The notes: generated from the sequence alone by a model not told the origin. A stretch of DNA of 21,520 nt from Lacrimispora sp. 210928-DFI.3.58 (GCF_020554865.1 NZ_JAJCIC010000047.1:1-21520); one strand, 5' to 3'; shown: positions 1-8,821, counted from the first letter of the stretch. Program-made: numbers and translations.

Positions 1-2
1 AC

Positions 3-55
3 TGCCAGCTGCTGAACGGCAGGAATTAAATTTGCGAAAAACTATTGACACTATC
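3..55. repeat. Left copy of 53-bp terminal inverted repeat (probable IS end)
   Basis: These 53 bases are the exact reverse complement of the last 53 bases of the window (21468-21520). The outer tip, read towards the neighbouring gene, is ...TATTGACACTATC, and the similarity stops abruptly at position 55/56, where a merR reading frame begins. Ends of the form GATAGTGTC with a further T/A-rich stretch recall IS256-family termini, but no transposase is visible, so the family is a guess. A 53-bp perfect match is longer than usual IS inverted repeats, so both flanks may carry the same end of one element in opposite orientation. Confidence 0.8.
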
Positions 56-222
56 ACGAAATATCGGGGTGTGAAGATAAAGAGAGACAAATACGAATGC
101 TGCGAAAATGTCGGTACAGGCTATTGGATGAAATACATGGAAAGCAGCAATCCCTCGATGAAATCGATTATATGATTAGCAAAATGAAAGAACATCTAAG
201 AAAACATGGAGGTAACCTATGA
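56..222 (+). pseudogene. MerR-family regulator, C-terminal remnant
   Basis: An open frame runs from the repeat junction to a TGA at 220-222. Its product contains MLRKCRYRLLDEIHGKQQ and SLDEIDYMISKMK, the C-terminal coiled coil typical of MerR regulators that sit next to flavodoxin or aldo-keto reductase genes. The N-terminal winged-helix DNA-binding domain is missing because the frame begins at the edge of the terminal repeat. The stop overlaps the ATG of the flavodoxin-like gene (ATGA), which indicates former translational coupling. The remnant cannot bind DNA as MerR proteins do. The family call rests on recognised residues, not on a search. Confidence 0.65.
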
Positions 223-755
223 AACGAATTTTCGCTTTTTTATTGGCTGCGTTGATGAGGCTTTCCTTCACCGCCTGCAGTGGTGTGGCGTAGCCTTCCC
301 AGGAAAGCAGTGAACCGACCATAAATGCTCCTTCACAGGAGGAAGATACTTTGGATGCAGAACAAATTTCTGAATCGGAAAATATGGAATCCAATCTAAG
401 CACAAGCAATCTTCTGATTGTTTATTTTTCACGTTGGGGCAACACGAATTATCCAGATGATGTGGATGCCACAACTTCAGCAAGCATTTTGATTGATGAG
501 GACACTCGTTACGGGACAACGGAGTATATTGCCAATGTGATAGCGGAGGTGGTAGGAGGTGACTTGCATCGAATTGAAACGGTTACCTCATACACAGCGG
601 ATTTCGATGAATTGCGGGATGTAAATCATGATGAGATGAATAGGGATTATCTGCCAGAACTGAAAGAAAGCAATCTGGATATTTCCGGATATGACACGGT
701 GTTTGTAGGGTATCCTAATATGGAGCAAGGTTTAGAGAGTGTATTGTGTGCATAG
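219..755 (+). pseudogene. Flavodoxin-like lipoprotein, broken
   Basis: ATG 219 follows a good GGAGG (208-212). The frame encodes a lipoprotein signal peptide (hydrophobic stretch, then FTAC as lipobox), then an in-frame TAG at 291-293 (codon 25). The same frame continues open to 755. It contains LLIVYFSRWGNT, the FMN phosphate-binding loop of flavodoxins, and DISGYDTVFVGYP, the second flavin-contact strand. After GYP the family's usual tryptophan-containing continuation is lost and the frame ends in unrelated residues, so the last roughly 50-60 residues are missing. An internal restart at 351 could make a fragment without a signal. The likely ancestral role was an extracytoplasmic flavoprotein. 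Confidence 0.7.
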
Positions 756-903
756 CGTTTAAAAATAGTGGAAAATAAGAACTGTATACACAAACAGAAA
801 GAAAATTGTGTATGGTGTTGATAAGAAAGAGGATTGGAAGAAGCGCCTTGAGATGAGGCGAAATTCTAATTCTTTTTTTATTTCAATAAAGGGGGAGGTA
901 TTG

Positions 904-1470
904 ATGGATTATATAGCAATGGTAGAAAAAGCAAGAGAGGAACTGCTGCAGGAAGTGAACCAAAGATGTGATGCTCTGATCCGGAGATATCAGGAGGAGG
1001 AGCAGGGAATCGTTCCAAAGACTGAAGTCAGGGAACGTACATTGGCATGGATCTCTCCAGCTGCATTGAAAGGAAAGCGCCCTGTCGCCCTGACATTTGC
1101 GTCCGGTGAGGTTGTGCTGACACCTACATGGAAGAAGGTAGTCCAGACTATCCTGAAACATTGCAACGGGCAGCCGGACATGCACGAAAGGCTTATGCAG
1201 CTGAGGGGCAAGGTGTTCGGAAGACAGCGGACCATACTTGGAAAAGTTCCGGAGGAGATGGATGTACCACTCCAGATCGATAAGGACTTATACTTTGAAG
1301 CGAAATTCGATACAGAAGCATTGCTGACAATGATGGAAAGAAAAGTATTGGAACCGGTCGGCTACGATTTTTCCGGGATCCTGATCCAGTACACGGAAAG
1401 GAAACAGGTGATGTCAGAAATGCAGGATACAGCGCAGCATGAAAACAGGGAAGGGATACAGATGCTGTGA
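904..1470 (+). CDS. Unknown protein, putative nucleic-acid-associated domain
   Basis: ATG 904 is preceded by GGGGGAGG, a much better start than the in-frame ATG at 808. The product is 188 residues. Residues 1-35 are charged and helical (AREELLQEVNQRCDALIRRY). The core follows the pattern KRPVALTFASGE, TWKKVVQTILKHC, a 'GK.FGR.RT' segment, then DLYFEAKFDTEALL. That order resembles, to my eye, a small domain found at the C-terminus of some restriction- or defence-associated proteins ('...FTF..K...V.SW..VL... RG.KR... YVETN.SA'). This is a pattern impression only. It is the first gene of a run of six packed co-directional genes and its end overlaps the next frame. Confidence 0.6.
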   Translation: MDYIAMVEKAREELLQEVNQRCDALIRRYQEEEQGIVPKTEVRERTLAWISPAALKGKRPVALTFASGEVVLTPTWKKVVQTILKHCNGQPDMHERLMQLRGKVFGRQRTILGKVPEEMDVPLQIDKDLYFEAKFDTEALLTMMERKVLEPVGYDFSGILIQYTERKQVMSEMQDTAQHENREGIQML

Positions 1471-2764
1471 GAAGATGCAGATGGAAACAGGGAGGGAATG
1501 GAAGAGCGTGGGAACCAGTGAAGAAAAAATCCGGAGAAAAAACAGGATTGTAGTAGAAAAAGATGGGGTACAGATTTCTCTGCCCATAAGCGATGCAGAG
1601 ATGATGCGGTTAAAAAAGCCTGAATACTGTGACCTGTTTCTGCCCATGCATACTGCCAGGTGTCTGGTCGCTGAAGCTGGAACAGCAGATCTGAGGGAGA
1701 AACTTCCAGAAGGTGTATGGGTTCAGGAAATGAATCTGTTAGCTTATGCACTGCAACAGTTTGAGCCGCAGCAAATGGAGGGTTTTCAAAAGAAGATTTC
1801 CGCAGCGCCAAAGATGCATCCGGGTGAAATGCTGAACCTTGCACTTGCCATCTGCCCGGAAGCAGCAGGGTTTGAAAAGGACAGCGGTCCCCTTCCCCAG
1901 TATACAGGAGAGAATCTGTTTGACCTTATGGAATATAAGCGCTTTCAGGACTGGAAGAGGGAATATGCTTCTTTTCAGATTGCAAAATTTTATTTTCCCG
2001 TAACCGTAATGCAGGCTTCCGCTCCCTGTTTCGATCCGGTAGAGCTGACTGCAGCAGAAGCGGCAGTTTTTCAGCGGCAGATATCTGAGATGATTGCAAG
2101 AAATCTGCGGCCAGACAGCTGCTGGTCGGACTGGGAAGGTTATGACAGTCTCTATGAACTGCCCCCTTATAAGGAGCATGGTCTTTTATATGAACGTCCG
2201 GATGTGGAGGTCTGGAACGGGGAACTTTGGGGTGTTATTGTTGCCGGAGCCGGACGGCTGCTTACGGGAAAAGATATTGAAGTGTTAAAAGAACATTTTG
2301 ATGGAGGCATATGGGATGGATGGGGAGAAGATTCCATGGAGGTTTTGCTTCCCAAAGGGTGCCTGCAGCTCTTTCTGTCTGATTGTACGGAGGTTCGACA
2401 GCAGGCAAAGGGGGAACTGGTATTAACAGGGCAGGAAATGTTTTTATGCCAGTCGCCTTATTTCAGATCCCGTATACAAACGATAACCGGATGGAGGCCG
2501 GATTTTCGCAGAGACAGGGAATACGGGAAGGAGCATCCGGTCTGGCTGGAACTTTCCTGTAACCGGAGAAGCGTGAGGATTCCGCTTCCGGCAGAGAGTG
2601 AACGGGTGACAGAGGAGCTGGACAGGATACAGGTAAATCCGGAACAGAGGCTGTATATCCGAATAAAGGCACCAGATCTTTTCCCGATCCATGATCTCAG
2701 GCTTTCTGCCATTGAGAGAGATGGAAAACAGAAGGAAAAAAGCATGGATCTACACCCATATTGA
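1439..2764 (+). CDS. Unknown ICE-type protein with a DGWGE motif
   Basis: The product is 441 residues from ATG 1439. In-frame ATGs at 1475 and 1481 are also possible and would reduce the overlap with the upstream gene. Three regions can be seen. An N-terminal part contains CDLFLPMHTARCLVAEAG and the segment MLNLALAICPEAAG. The middle, around residues 235-305, contains LLYERPDVEVWNGELWGVIV and, near residues 290-300, WDGWGED. The C-terminal part is rich in charged residues. The pairing of 'VEVWNGELWGV' with 'DGWGE' is reminiscent of small proteins of Firmicute conjugative elements, sometimes grouped with ArdA-like or DUF6329 proteins. I do not recognise a catalytic site and assign no function. 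Its end overlaps the next gene. Confidence 0.6.
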   Translation: MKTGKGYRCCEKMQMETGREWKSVGTSEEKIRRKNRIVVEKDGVQISLPISDAEMMRLKKPEYCDLFLPMHTARCLVAEAGTADLREKLPEGVWVQEMNLLAYALQQFEPQQMEGFQKKISAAPKMHPGEMLNLALAICPEAAGFEKDSGPLPQYTGENLFDLMEYKRFQDWKREYASFQIAKFYFPVTVMQASAPCFDPVELTAAEAAVFQRQISEMIARNLRPDSCWSDWEGYDSLYELPPYKEHGLLYERPDVEVWNGELWGVIVAGAGRLLTGKDIEVLKEHFDGGIWDGWGEDSMEVLLPKGCLQLFLSDCTEVRQQAKGELVLTGQEMFLCQSPYFRSRIQTITGWRPDFRRDREYGKEHPVWLELSCNRRSVRIPLPAESERVTEELDRIQVNPEQRLYIRIKAPDLFPIHDLRLSAIERDGKQKEKSMDLHPY

Positions 2765-3089
2765 TGCACCGGAGGACAGCCATGGTGCCTTAAAGAAGCA
2801 GTATGAACAGCTGAATACTTATGGGGAACAGCTCCAGACAGAGATCGCAGGCAGCTCCAGCGATATGGGAGGAACGGCAGGGCTGAAAAGGCCGGGACTG
2901 GATCTGTTCCTGGAGGCAAAGGACAGCAGGGGGATTGAAGTGTTCCTGGTCCTGGATTCGTCCAGGATCTCTCGCGATGAGGAGCTGTGCAGGGAATTTC
3001 TGTTTCAAATGGCGAAAAACGGGATCGAAGTATGTTCCCCTCTGGAGGGGATACTTTCCACCGGGCTGCAGCGGGCAGCCGGATCATGA
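2721..3089 (+). CDS. Serine-recombinase-like N-terminal domain lacking the catalytic serine
   Basis: The product is 122 residues from ATG 2721; an in-frame ATG at 2691 is an alternative. The fold signature of the resolvase/invertase catalytic domain can be followed along the whole length. WIYTHID (9-15) takes the place of 'YARVS'. SDMGGTAGLKRPGL (47-60) matches 'SD.G.SG...RPG'. VLDSSRISRDEELCREFL (77-94) matches 'DRL.R'. The two arginines of that last motif are kept (R82, R85). The nucleophile position is Asp15 and the conserved Arg two residues before it is His13. There is no C-terminal DNA-binding domain. It should therefore not cut DNA; a regulatory or dimerising role is inference. It overlaps the upstream gene and lies 9 nt before the next. 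Confidence 0.65.
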   Translation: MENRRKKAWIYTHIDAPEDSHGALKKQYEQLNTYGEQLQTEIAGSSSDMGGTAGLKRPGLDLFLEAKDSRGIEVFLVLDSSRISRDEELCREFLFQMAKNGIEVCSPLEGILSTGLQRAAGS

Positions 3090-3098
3090 GGTATATAG

Positions 3099-3500
3099 AT
3101 GGATTATAACGTAAAAACGAGGATACTGCTGGACACGAATTTCAATGCCGGTGAATTCAATGACCTGATGTATGAAAGCACAAAGCCGCATATCATTGAG
3201 GATATCAAGTCAGTGATAGAAGAGGATCCAACTCTTCCCCAGTACATTGACGGGGATCTGACTTTTCGTTTCCTGTCCAATTACAAAGTGCTGCTGAAAT
3301 ATCAGTTCAGTTGCAATGATGAAAATGAGGCAGAAGCGGAAAGTTTTGCAAAATCCTGTGTGGAGTATATCCGGACGGAACTGGAAGAGAAGGGATACCG
3401 TATTGAGAGGATCAGCTGTACAGCAGAAGAGATGGATATGGAATGGCTGGACAGGCTGGAGGATATGGCCTTTCCAAAACGAAAACAGCAAAGTCTTTGA
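3099..3500 (+). CDS. Small acidic protein, unknown
   Basis: The product is 133 residues, starting 9 nt after the previous stop with GAGG upstream. It is acidic, with many Glu/Asp residues (for example CNDENEAEAESFAK), and appears to be a single small alpha/beta domain: a strand RILLDTNF, a middle YKVLLKYQF strand, a helix SCVEYIRTELEEKGY, and a short strand YRIERISC. There is no signal peptide, membrane segment or recognisable metal-binding motif. I do not recognise the family. Position and spacing place it in the same operon as its neighbours. Confidence 0.6.
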   Translation: MDYNVKTRILLDTNFNAGEFNDLMYESTKPHIIEDIKSVIEEDPTLPQYIDGDLTFRFLSNYKVLLKYQFSCNDENEAEAESFAKSCVEYIRTELEEKGYRIERISCTAEEMDMEWLDRLEDMAFPKRKQQSL

Positions 3501-3564
3501 TCAAGGCTCTGTTAAACGAAAAGGAAAATAGAACCGCCAGGTATTGTCTGGGGAAAGGTTTTGT

Positions 3565-3960
3565 ATGGATAAGGAAAGAATTTATTATGGGGAACTGGTG
3601 CCGCTCGCTGACGGTGAACCTGCCAGGATCCCGGCAATGGTGTTGATATCGGATGATACGAAGAAGAACTGTGGTCTGCCTGAAAAAGCGAAAGAGATAC
3701 TGGCCTTTTGTAAAGACAGACGGCCTTTGTATCCGGGAAATCAGGCCGTCAGCCGGTTGATCCGGGAGGAGGATGTAGTGGTCCTGGTGGCGCAGATATG
3801 CCCGACTAACAGCAGATACCTGAAGGAACTGACCGGATATCTGAATGCAGCGGCCATGCAGTATGTGGATCATGCAGTGGCATCCAGCTTTGGCCTGGGA
3901 GAGATCCTATCACAGAACGAAATCCATGAAGAAAAGCAGAAAAAAGAAAGAGGGGACTAA
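3565..3960 (+). CDS. Small protein, unknown
   Basis: ATG 3565 is preceded by GGGGAAAGG at good spacing and is preferred over the in-frame ATG at 3544. The product is 131 residues. It begins DKERIYYGELVPLADGEPA, has a central hydrophobic segment EEDVVVLVAQICP that is too short and too mixed for a membrane helix, then LTGYLNAAAMQYVDHAVAS, and a strongly charged tail EEKQKKERGD. The stop TAA shares its last base with the next ATG, so translation is probably coupled. No family is recognised. Confidence 0.6.
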   Translation: MDKERIYYGELVPLADGEPARIPAMVLISDDTKKNCGLPEKAKEILAFCKDRRPLYPGNQAVSRLIREEDVVVLVAQICPTNSRYLKELTGYLNAAAMQYVDHAVASSFGLGEILSQNEIHEEKQKKERGD

Positions 3961-4304
3961 TGACTCAGCAGGAATTTGCATACTGGCAGGCAGTGACTGG
4001 AAGCAGTCGGTACCACTGGAGAGAGGATCCGGTGACCCGTCTGAATGGCCGTGGCGCATTGTATTATACAGGCGGGGAATCCGGCGTTTATATCAGGCTC
4101 ACAGAGGCAGGGCATCTGACCGTGGGGACTTACGAGGGTGCCTTTCCCCACATCGCGGAAGCCTGTTTTGAGAAAAAAGCGGAGCATGCGTTTCAGGATT
4201 TTAATGAGGGGTTCCAGTATGCCTGTCAGTTATGGGGCATCAAATTTTTAGCAGACCTGTTTTCCAGTGATCTGATCCCCCCGACAGGGCCAAGCCTGTG
4301 CTGA
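3960..4304 (+). CDS. Small protein, unknown, last gene of the six-gene run
   Basis: The product is 114 residues; the ATG overlaps the preceding stop (TAATG). The sequence looks like a compact antiparallel beta domain followed by helices: GALYYTGGESGVYIRLTEAG, HLTVGTYEGAFPH, then AEACFEKKAEHAF and EGFQYACQLWGIKFLADLF. A 'TVGTYEGA' core of this sort appears in several small mobile-element proteins, but I cannot name a family. A 118-bp gap separates it from the recombinase genes, so the recombinases may have their own promoter or be read through from here. Confidence 0.6.
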   Translation: MTQQEFAYWQAVTGSSRYHWREDPVTRLNGRGALYYTGGESGVYIRLTEAGHLTVGTYEGAFPHIAEACFEKKAEHAFQDFNEGFQYACQLWGIKFLADLFSSDLIPPTGPSLC

Positions 4305-4422
4305 AACGACCCCTTGTTGGTTATGCTTGGGTTTGGGCAACCATATTTGTTGGGTTTGCGTATGGCTGTCATCCCGGCAACACGGTATACTGTGTATGAC
4401 GTTAAGGAAGGAGGGAGGAGCG

Positions 4423-5541
4423 ATGAGGAGATACGCCGTAGAGACCTTAGTCGATGAGGCTGTGAAATACTATTTTATCCGGGACTGCGAGACACTGGAG
4501 ATCGTCCGGCTCCCGTCCAAATACCTGAAACACAAGATAAAGTCAAACCGGTCACCCAATACGGTGAAGCGGTCCGCATTCTCCATCTGCTACTATCTGG
4601 AATATTTGGAAGAACTTTCCCTGGATATCCCGCAGGTCTGCGGACTGGACTTTGAGAAACAGAATGACCACTTTGTAGGGTTCCTTCACTGGCTGAAGGC
4701 CGGGAACCACACACAGGAAAATAAAATAAGGACGATCAACAATGGAACCTGTAACGCATACCTGGAGGATGTGTTCAGGTTCTATCTTTTTGCCGAGGCC
4801 CAGGACAGCCGGATCGGGAGCCTGAAGGTGCTGTCCTACAGCTACCATGTGGCAGTCAATGCCGTAGGCGTACAGAAAAAGCTGCGCTATCAGTCCTTTA
4901 AAGGATATCTGAAAGCGGAGGAAAGGGATGTCAGGCCGGCAGAGCAGGAGGAGATCCTCACGCTCCTTCATGCATGTACCAACTGCCGTGACCAGCTTCT
5001 CCTGCTGTTATTAGCGGAAACAGGCTTCCGGATCGGGGAGCTTCTGGGAGTACGGTATACCCATGACATTGATTATACGCATCACATGGTCGGCGTTTAT
5101 TTCCGGGAGGACAATGACAACGATGTCCGTGCCAAGAATGCGGAATACCGGAAGGCCAAGATCAGCCAGGACACTTATGAATTCCTGATGTACTACCTGG
5201 CAGAGTACCGGGAACTGCTGCAGCACCAGTCATACCTGTTTATCAACATCACAGGGGAAACGGCAGGGCATCCCCTGAAGGTAGACAGTGTCTACGACAT
5301 GCTGAAACGGATGGAGAAAAAGACCGGTATCGACCTGACACCACATATGCTCCGCCGATATTTCGCCAACATACGGCGGAAGGCCGGATGGCGGCTGGAG
5401 ATGATCCAGCAGGCCCTTGGGCATAAACACATCAACACGACGATCAAGTATCTGAACATTGTGGATGATGAACTGATCGAGGCCAGCCAGGAATTCTACG
5501 CGAAACATTCCGCCCTGTATGGGGTGAAGGAACTGTTATAG
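4423..5541 (+). CDS. tnpA: Tyrosine recombinase, TnpA-like
   Basis: ATG 4423 follows GGAGGGAGGAG; the longer in-frame start at 4327 would cover non-coding DNA. The product is 372 residues. The N-terminal SAM-like/core-binding domain occupies roughly residues 35-155 and the catalytic domain residues 170-350. The catalytic set is visible: Arg203 in GFRIGE, His308 and Arg311 in HMLRR, His334 in LGHKH, and nucleophile Tyr343 in TIKYL. Length and gene order match Tn554 TnpA. It makes a covalent 3'-phosphotyrosyl intermediate during excision and insertion and should act with the two recombinases downstream. All catalytic residues are present, so it is probably active. Confidence 0.85.
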   Translation: MRRYAVETLVDEAVKYYFIRDCETLEIVRLPSKYLKHKIKSNRSPNTVKRSAFSICYYLEYLEELSLDIPQVCGLDFEKQNDHFVGFLHWLKAGNHTQENKIRTINNGTCNAYLEDVFRFYLFAEAQDSRIGSLKVLSYSYHVAVNAVGVQKKLRYQSFKGYLKAEERDVRPAEQEEILTLLHACTNCRDQLLLLLLAETGFRIGELLGVRYTHDIDYTHHMVGVYFREDNDNDVRAKNAEYRKAKISQDTYEFLMYYLAEYRELLQHQSYLFINITGETAGHPLKVDSVYDMLKRMEKKTGIDLTPHMLRRYFANIRRKAGWRLEMIQQALGHKHINTTIKYLNIVDDELIEASQEFYAKHSALYGVKELL

Positions 5542-5553
5542 GAGGTGATGGAG

Positions 5554-7332
5554 ATGCCCGCTTCTGCAATACGGCAAATGGAACTGCCTGTCATTGTGCA
5601 GGAAGACCGGATACGGGAGATACCGGCCAGACTCTGTGAGGAATTGGATGCCTGCACAGAGATCGAGGGTATGGGGAGGAATAAGCTGAAAGCCTTCCTT
5701 CTGAAAGCGGGGATCTCAAGTATTGCAGAAATGGACTATCCACTGCGGCAGACCTTCCGGGAATATCTGGAATATGACCAGCATATCCAAAGGCCGGAAC
5801 GGTACCTGAAAGCATATGACAGGGTAAAGCAGCACTCCATCCGGGAGCAGATGCAGACCCTTGCAGGCAGACAGCAGTGCAGATGGCAGTTAGAGGATAA
5901 GATCCTGTTTATCCCTTACCATCCGGATCCGGCCATTGTGAAGGAGTTTGACTCCGTCTGGAACCGGCCAAACATGGTATGGGACTTTACCAGGGACTGC
6001 AGCCGGACTTTAAAACAACAGATATTCAGGACTCTGAATGCCGTCATAGAGCAGTTTAAGGAACCACGGAAGAGGGAACAGAGGCTTTCCGGACTCCGGC
6101 TTCTCTACGATTTCTGCACGGAAAGGGGGATTGTGGATATCGAAAAGCTGGAGATGGCGCAGATCAGGGACTTTGAGACCTGGCTGGAACGGGAAGGAAG
6201 GACCAACAGTGAAAGCAGGAAGCAGCAGATGCTGCCGATCCTTAACTTCTGCCGAAAGACTGTATTTCTACAGAACGAAGAGATCCACTGGGATGCGAAT
6301 ATCTGGTATCTGGAACGGCTGCATCTGCCAAAGAACCGGGTGAACCCAAGCGGCTCCTTTGCAAGCATCTCCTTTCTGGAGATCGTGAGGCCGGATAACC
6401 GGAGGTATGCACAGGAATACATGAAATACCAGCTTGGGATCACCGGTCAGGCAGTCAGTACCCTGGTGGTAAAATACGAAGGGATCCGGAATTTCCTGGT
6501 CTGGCTCGGCAAAGAAGACATAAGCGTATGCGAATGCACCGAAAACAGGATCGATACCTATCTGGATCAGCTGCACAAGCGGGGCATCATCGCAAAGACG
6601 TTCAATGAATATCTGGCAGGGCTACACCATTTCTTCCGGTTTCTGGTGGTGAAGGGCTACCTGGAGCAGGTACCATTCCACCCGGAGTACCATCAGAAAA
6701 AGGTCATACCCAAACACCATGACCGGAGTGTTTCCCCGGAAGTGTGCATGGAGATGCTGTCAAAGCTCCATCTTCTGCCGGAAGACCAGCGGTGCATGTA
6801 CCTGCATCTGTGGTGCCTGGGGCTCCGGATAAGCGAGGTATGCACCCTGAAAGGAAATGCCTATTACCGGCAGGGGCAGGACGCATGGATCCAGGTCTAT
6901 CAGATCAAAATGAAGAAGTATAAACGGATCCCCATCGCAGACGGATTATATCAGATCATGCAGGTATATATCAGGAGAAGGCAGATCGGCCCGGACGATT
7001 ATCTGTTTACCAACAAAAACGGAGGCCCCTACCGGAGCGCTACTCTGCAGTACCAGATGAAAAAGTTCTGCCGGGAGAACGGGATCGAGGAAGGCGAGTA
7101 TTTATTTAAATCCCATGACTACCGCCATACAGTGGCCACTTTTTTCTACGATAACGGTGCTTCCTTACAGAGTGTCCGGGATTACCTGGGACACAACTAT
7201 GAGGAGATGACGGAGCAATACCTGGACTATGGGCCAAGACGGATCGCGAAGGCCAATGATGAACTCTTTGAAGAGCCGGGCAACCGGCTTGCGGCCCATC
7301 TGGAAAAGAAAGGAGGTCGAAATGGAAGATAG
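5554..7332 (+). CDS. tnpB: Tyrosine recombinase, TnpB-like
   Basis: AGGAGG at 5540-5545 directly follows the upstream stop. ATG 5554 has the best spacing (8 nt), although GTG 5545 and ATG 5548 are in frame. The product is 592 residues, near the 630 of Tn554 TnpB and far longer than XerC/D-type recombinases because of an extended N-terminal region (about 1-280). Catalytic residues from this start are Arg425 (GLRISE), His521 and Arg524 (HDYRHT), His547 (LGHN) and Tyr556 (EQYLDY). All are intact. The stop overlaps the start of the third recombinase at 7322, so the two are translationally coupled. Confidence 0.85.
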   Translation: MPASAIRQMELPVIVQEDRIREIPARLCEELDACTEIEGMGRNKLKAFLLKAGISSIAEMDYPLRQTFREYLEYDQHIQRPERYLKAYDRVKQHSIREQMQTLAGRQQCRWQLEDKILFIPYHPDPAIVKEFDSVWNRPNMVWDFTRDCSRTLKQQIFRTLNAVIEQFKEPRKREQRLSGLRLLYDFCTERGIVDIEKLEMAQIRDFETWLEREGRTNSESRKQQMLPILNFCRKTVFLQNEEIHWDANIWYLERLHLPKNRVNPSGSFASISFLEIVRPDNRRYAQEYMKYQLGITGQAVSTLVVKYEGIRNFLVWLGKEDISVCECTENRIDTYLDQLHKRGIIAKTFNEYLAGLHHFFRFLVVKGYLEQVPFHPEYHQKKVIPKHHDRSVSPEVCMEMLSKLHLLPEDQRCMYLHLWCLGLRISEVCTLKGNAYYRQGQDAWIQVYQIKMKKYKRIPIADGLYQIMQVYIRRRQIGPDDYLFTNKNGGPYRSATLQYQMKKFCRENGIEEGEYLFKSHDYRHTVATFFYDNGASLQSVRDYLGHNYEEMTEQYLDYGPRRIAKANDELFEEPGNRLAAHLEKKGGRNGR

Positions 7333-8821
7333 GGTTTACTATCGGGAACTGGAATGCTATGAAAAAGCAGAAGAAGCATTGCGGGGGAAGATTAGAAGAA
7401 ATGGTTATTTTGATCTGTCACTCCTCCCCACAGAGACCATGAAAGAAGAATTCCGGCGGTATATCTGGTACAGAGGGCAGCAGATCACCCTGAGTACGAT
7501 CCGGAGCGATAACATTCATTTCCGGCAGTTTTGTCAGGCACTCCAGACGCGCAGGTCACTTCCGGAAAGCCTGCTGGGCTGGGAAGAAGAAAAGTGGATC
7601 CAGCTGCTGAAAGCATGGATGATGTAGAACGGTATACCACTGACCAGAGAAAAAAAGAATGTTTATGGAAAAGTCAATATAGTGGAAGCAAGACTGCCCG
7701 GTTATCTTCGGGGGGCGTACCGGTTCCTGAAGCCGGAGGATGAGAGGGCGGAAAGGGAGAAGGACATATGGGAGCTGAAAAAGCTGGATATCTCAATCGA
7801 AGAAAACCCCATCTACAAAACGGATACCTTAAATTTTACAGGGATCCTGCAGGAGAAGATCAGGGAAGAAGTCAAGCTGGCGATCTACCAGCATCTCAAG
7901 TGTGAGAAGCTTGGAACGGTAAAAAGAGAACTTACGTCCCTGCGGCAGTTTTCCAGATATCTGAAAGAAAAACAGATCGGCATACAGTCCTGTGGGGAGT
8001 TCAACAGACCCATACTGGAAGAGTATCTCATCCATAAGGCGACCAATGGAAGTTCTGGAAGGGGGAACAGCGATGATATCATAAAGCTGCGGTCCGTACT
8101 GGAGACTGTCGGAAAACTCTGCGGATATCCTCAACTGGAAAAGCTGTTTCTGAATACGGACATCCCTCCAGAACTGGAACCGGAGTTCAGGGCGTATTCA
8201 GACAGCGAGCTGAAGAGACTGAACGCGCATATCACAAAACTGGATGAGCAGATCACCAGGTGTATGGTCATCCATCAGATGCTGGGGACCAGGATATCAG
8301 ACACTCTCACCCTGCAGAGGGACTGCCTGTTCCGGCTGAATGGTGTGGATATGATAAGGATCCGGCAGGTTAAGACAAAGACCTTCGAGAAGCCGGTCAG
8401 TGCAGAGCTGGCGGCGCTGATCCGGAAGGCGATCCAGTATACAGAGGAACGGTATGGTGAAACGGTCTACATTTTGGTAGATGAGAAGGACACCAGACGG
8501 CCTCTGCAATATACAACGGTCAAACATAAGGTCCTCGGCCTGATACAGAGAGAGGACCTGCGGGATGATGAGGGGAAACACTTCCAGTTCGGGACACACA
8601 TGTTCCGGCGGTCCTATGGTGTGAAACTGACAGAGCTGCACCTGGATGACTGGACCATCGCCAAACTGCTGGGGCATAAGGGAGTCAATGCAGTGATGCA
8701 TTACCGGAAGATGAGCAACCAGATCCTGGCGGATGAAACACGAAGGGCCAGGGAAGCACAGACCAGGATCCTGCTTGCAAACCTGGAAGGGTGGGGTGAA
8801 GACTATGAGCAAATACGATAA
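7322..8821 (+). pseudogene. Third tyrosine recombinase, split by one in-frame TAG
   Basis: AAAGGAGG precedes ATG 7322. The frame runs 101 codons, meets TAG at 7625-7627, then continues in the same frame without any other stop to 8821 (499 residues if read through). The sense of the protein is continuous across the stop (LLKAWMM, stop, NGIPLTREKKN), so one base change, for instance from GAG, explains it. The downstream part keeps Arg324 (GTRISD), His426 and Arg429 (THMFRR), His452 (LGHKG) and Tyr461 (MHYRKM). A restart at GTG 7682 could give a catalytic domain without most of the core-binding region. It is a recent pseudogene, a sequencing error, or suppressed; I favour recent loss. Confidence 0.75.

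Noticed and set aside
2458..3087. Minus-strand open frame of about 200 codons opposite the six-gene operon
   Set aside because: Its composition is that of a reverse complement; the plus-strand genes overlap in operon fashion with better starts.
4305..4422. Promoter for the recombinase genes (TATACT at 4386)
   Set aside because: No -35 box at normal spacing; short GTTGG-type repeats are present but too irregular to call a site.
291..7627. Amber codon reassignment or suppression, because two frames (291 and 7625) are broken by TAG
   Set aside because: TAG serves as the ordinary stop of several intact genes here (5541, 7332, 14317), and both cases are explained by point mutation.
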